The translations under genes were made by a program, and so were the position numbers. From contig CAMGCA010000017.1 of assembly GCA_946011705.1 (NCBI GenBank), positions 1 through 14,725 on the forward strand: a stretch of 14,725 nt of DNA, given 5' to 3'. Below the pieces are notes generated by a model that was given only the letters and a program-made list of their open reading frames with translations, did no database searches and was not told the DNA's origin. The stretch's first letter is position 1. Every line of letters starts with the position of its first letter. Positions 14,663 through 14,725 of this stretch are shown piece after piece. This DNA comes from an uncultured Clostridia bacterium (GTDB lineage: Bacteria; Bacillota; Clostridia; Oscillospirales; Oscillospiraceae).

Positions 14663-14698
14663 CGCCCCGCCGGGTTCACCGGCGGGGCGTTCAAATTA
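14663..14698 (+). terminator. Intrinsic terminator after the LtaS-like gene
   Basis: CGCCCCGCCGG-GTTCA-CCGGCGGGGCG (14663-14689) is a perfect 11-bp stem 9 bases after the stop codon, followed by TTCAAATTA. The tail is short and only moderately T-rich, but position and stem strength suit a rho-independent terminator. I see nothing interpretable in the remaining ~27 bases. Confidence 0.6.
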
Positions 14699-14725
14699 AG
14701 GCAACACCGCATAATGGGGCAAGGA

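Overview
The window is a GC-rich chromosomal segment from a member of the Clostridia, most likely the Oscillospiraceae/Ruminococcaceae side of the gut Firmicutes. This placement rests on the nusA-ylxR-ylxQ-infB-rbfA-nrnA-truB-ribF gene order, the holB-ricT pair known from Bacillus/Clostridium, a CBS/DRTGG family II pyrophosphatase, an LtaS-type membrane enzyme, strong GGAGG ribosome binding sites and TATAAT promoters. The species cannot be named from sequence alone. All genes lie on the plus strand and coding density is high.

Layout. Positions 3-401 hold the 3' end of nusA; its first ~50 bases look corrupted. Next come ylxR (535-807), ylxQ (797-1207), infB (1274-3643), rbfA (3801-4169), nrnA (4147-5127), truB (5102-5962) and ribF (6046-6960). 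Together they form the classical transcription/translation-factor operon: antitermination, RNase P modulation, initiation factor 2, 30S maturation, nanoRNA turnover, tRNA pseudouridylation and FAD synthesis. A sigmaA promoter starting 4 bases after the ribF stop opens a membrane-anchored CapA-like protein (7024-8340), which is closed by a hairpin terminator. A second promoter drives a CBS-DRTGG pyrophosphatase (8638-10251) through a ~210-base leader. A third drives holB (10461-11414), ricT (11426-12655) and an LtaS-like phosphoglycerol-transferase-type protein (12668-14653), followed by a terminator.

The genes themselves are mostly housekeeping. The less ordinary content sits between them. 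Six gene junctions carry inverted-repeat or hairpin DNA. Three are compound palindromic elements of ~108-141 bp (405-512, 8465-8578, 10257-10397). In each of these, every arm carries a side hairpin that differs in sequence between arms but still pairs. A fourth (about 3692-3786) is built from heptad repeats in opposite orientation around a small hairpin. Two are simple perfect stems (3650-3676, 5979-6006). They resemble dispersed, non-autonomous MITE/REP-like repeats of gut Clostridia. Four of them lie inside the nusA-ribF operon, so they are probably transcribed and folded as RNA. This is the best candidate for something under-described here.

Two protein-level oddities are also worth noting. 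The CapA-like protein has lost the family's NNHxxD signature (it reads NSCxxN) while keeping its other metal motifs. RicT carries a long basic, proline-rich tail not present in the ~275-residue Bacillus protein. I found no RNA genes, CRISPR arrays, transposase genes or defence genes.
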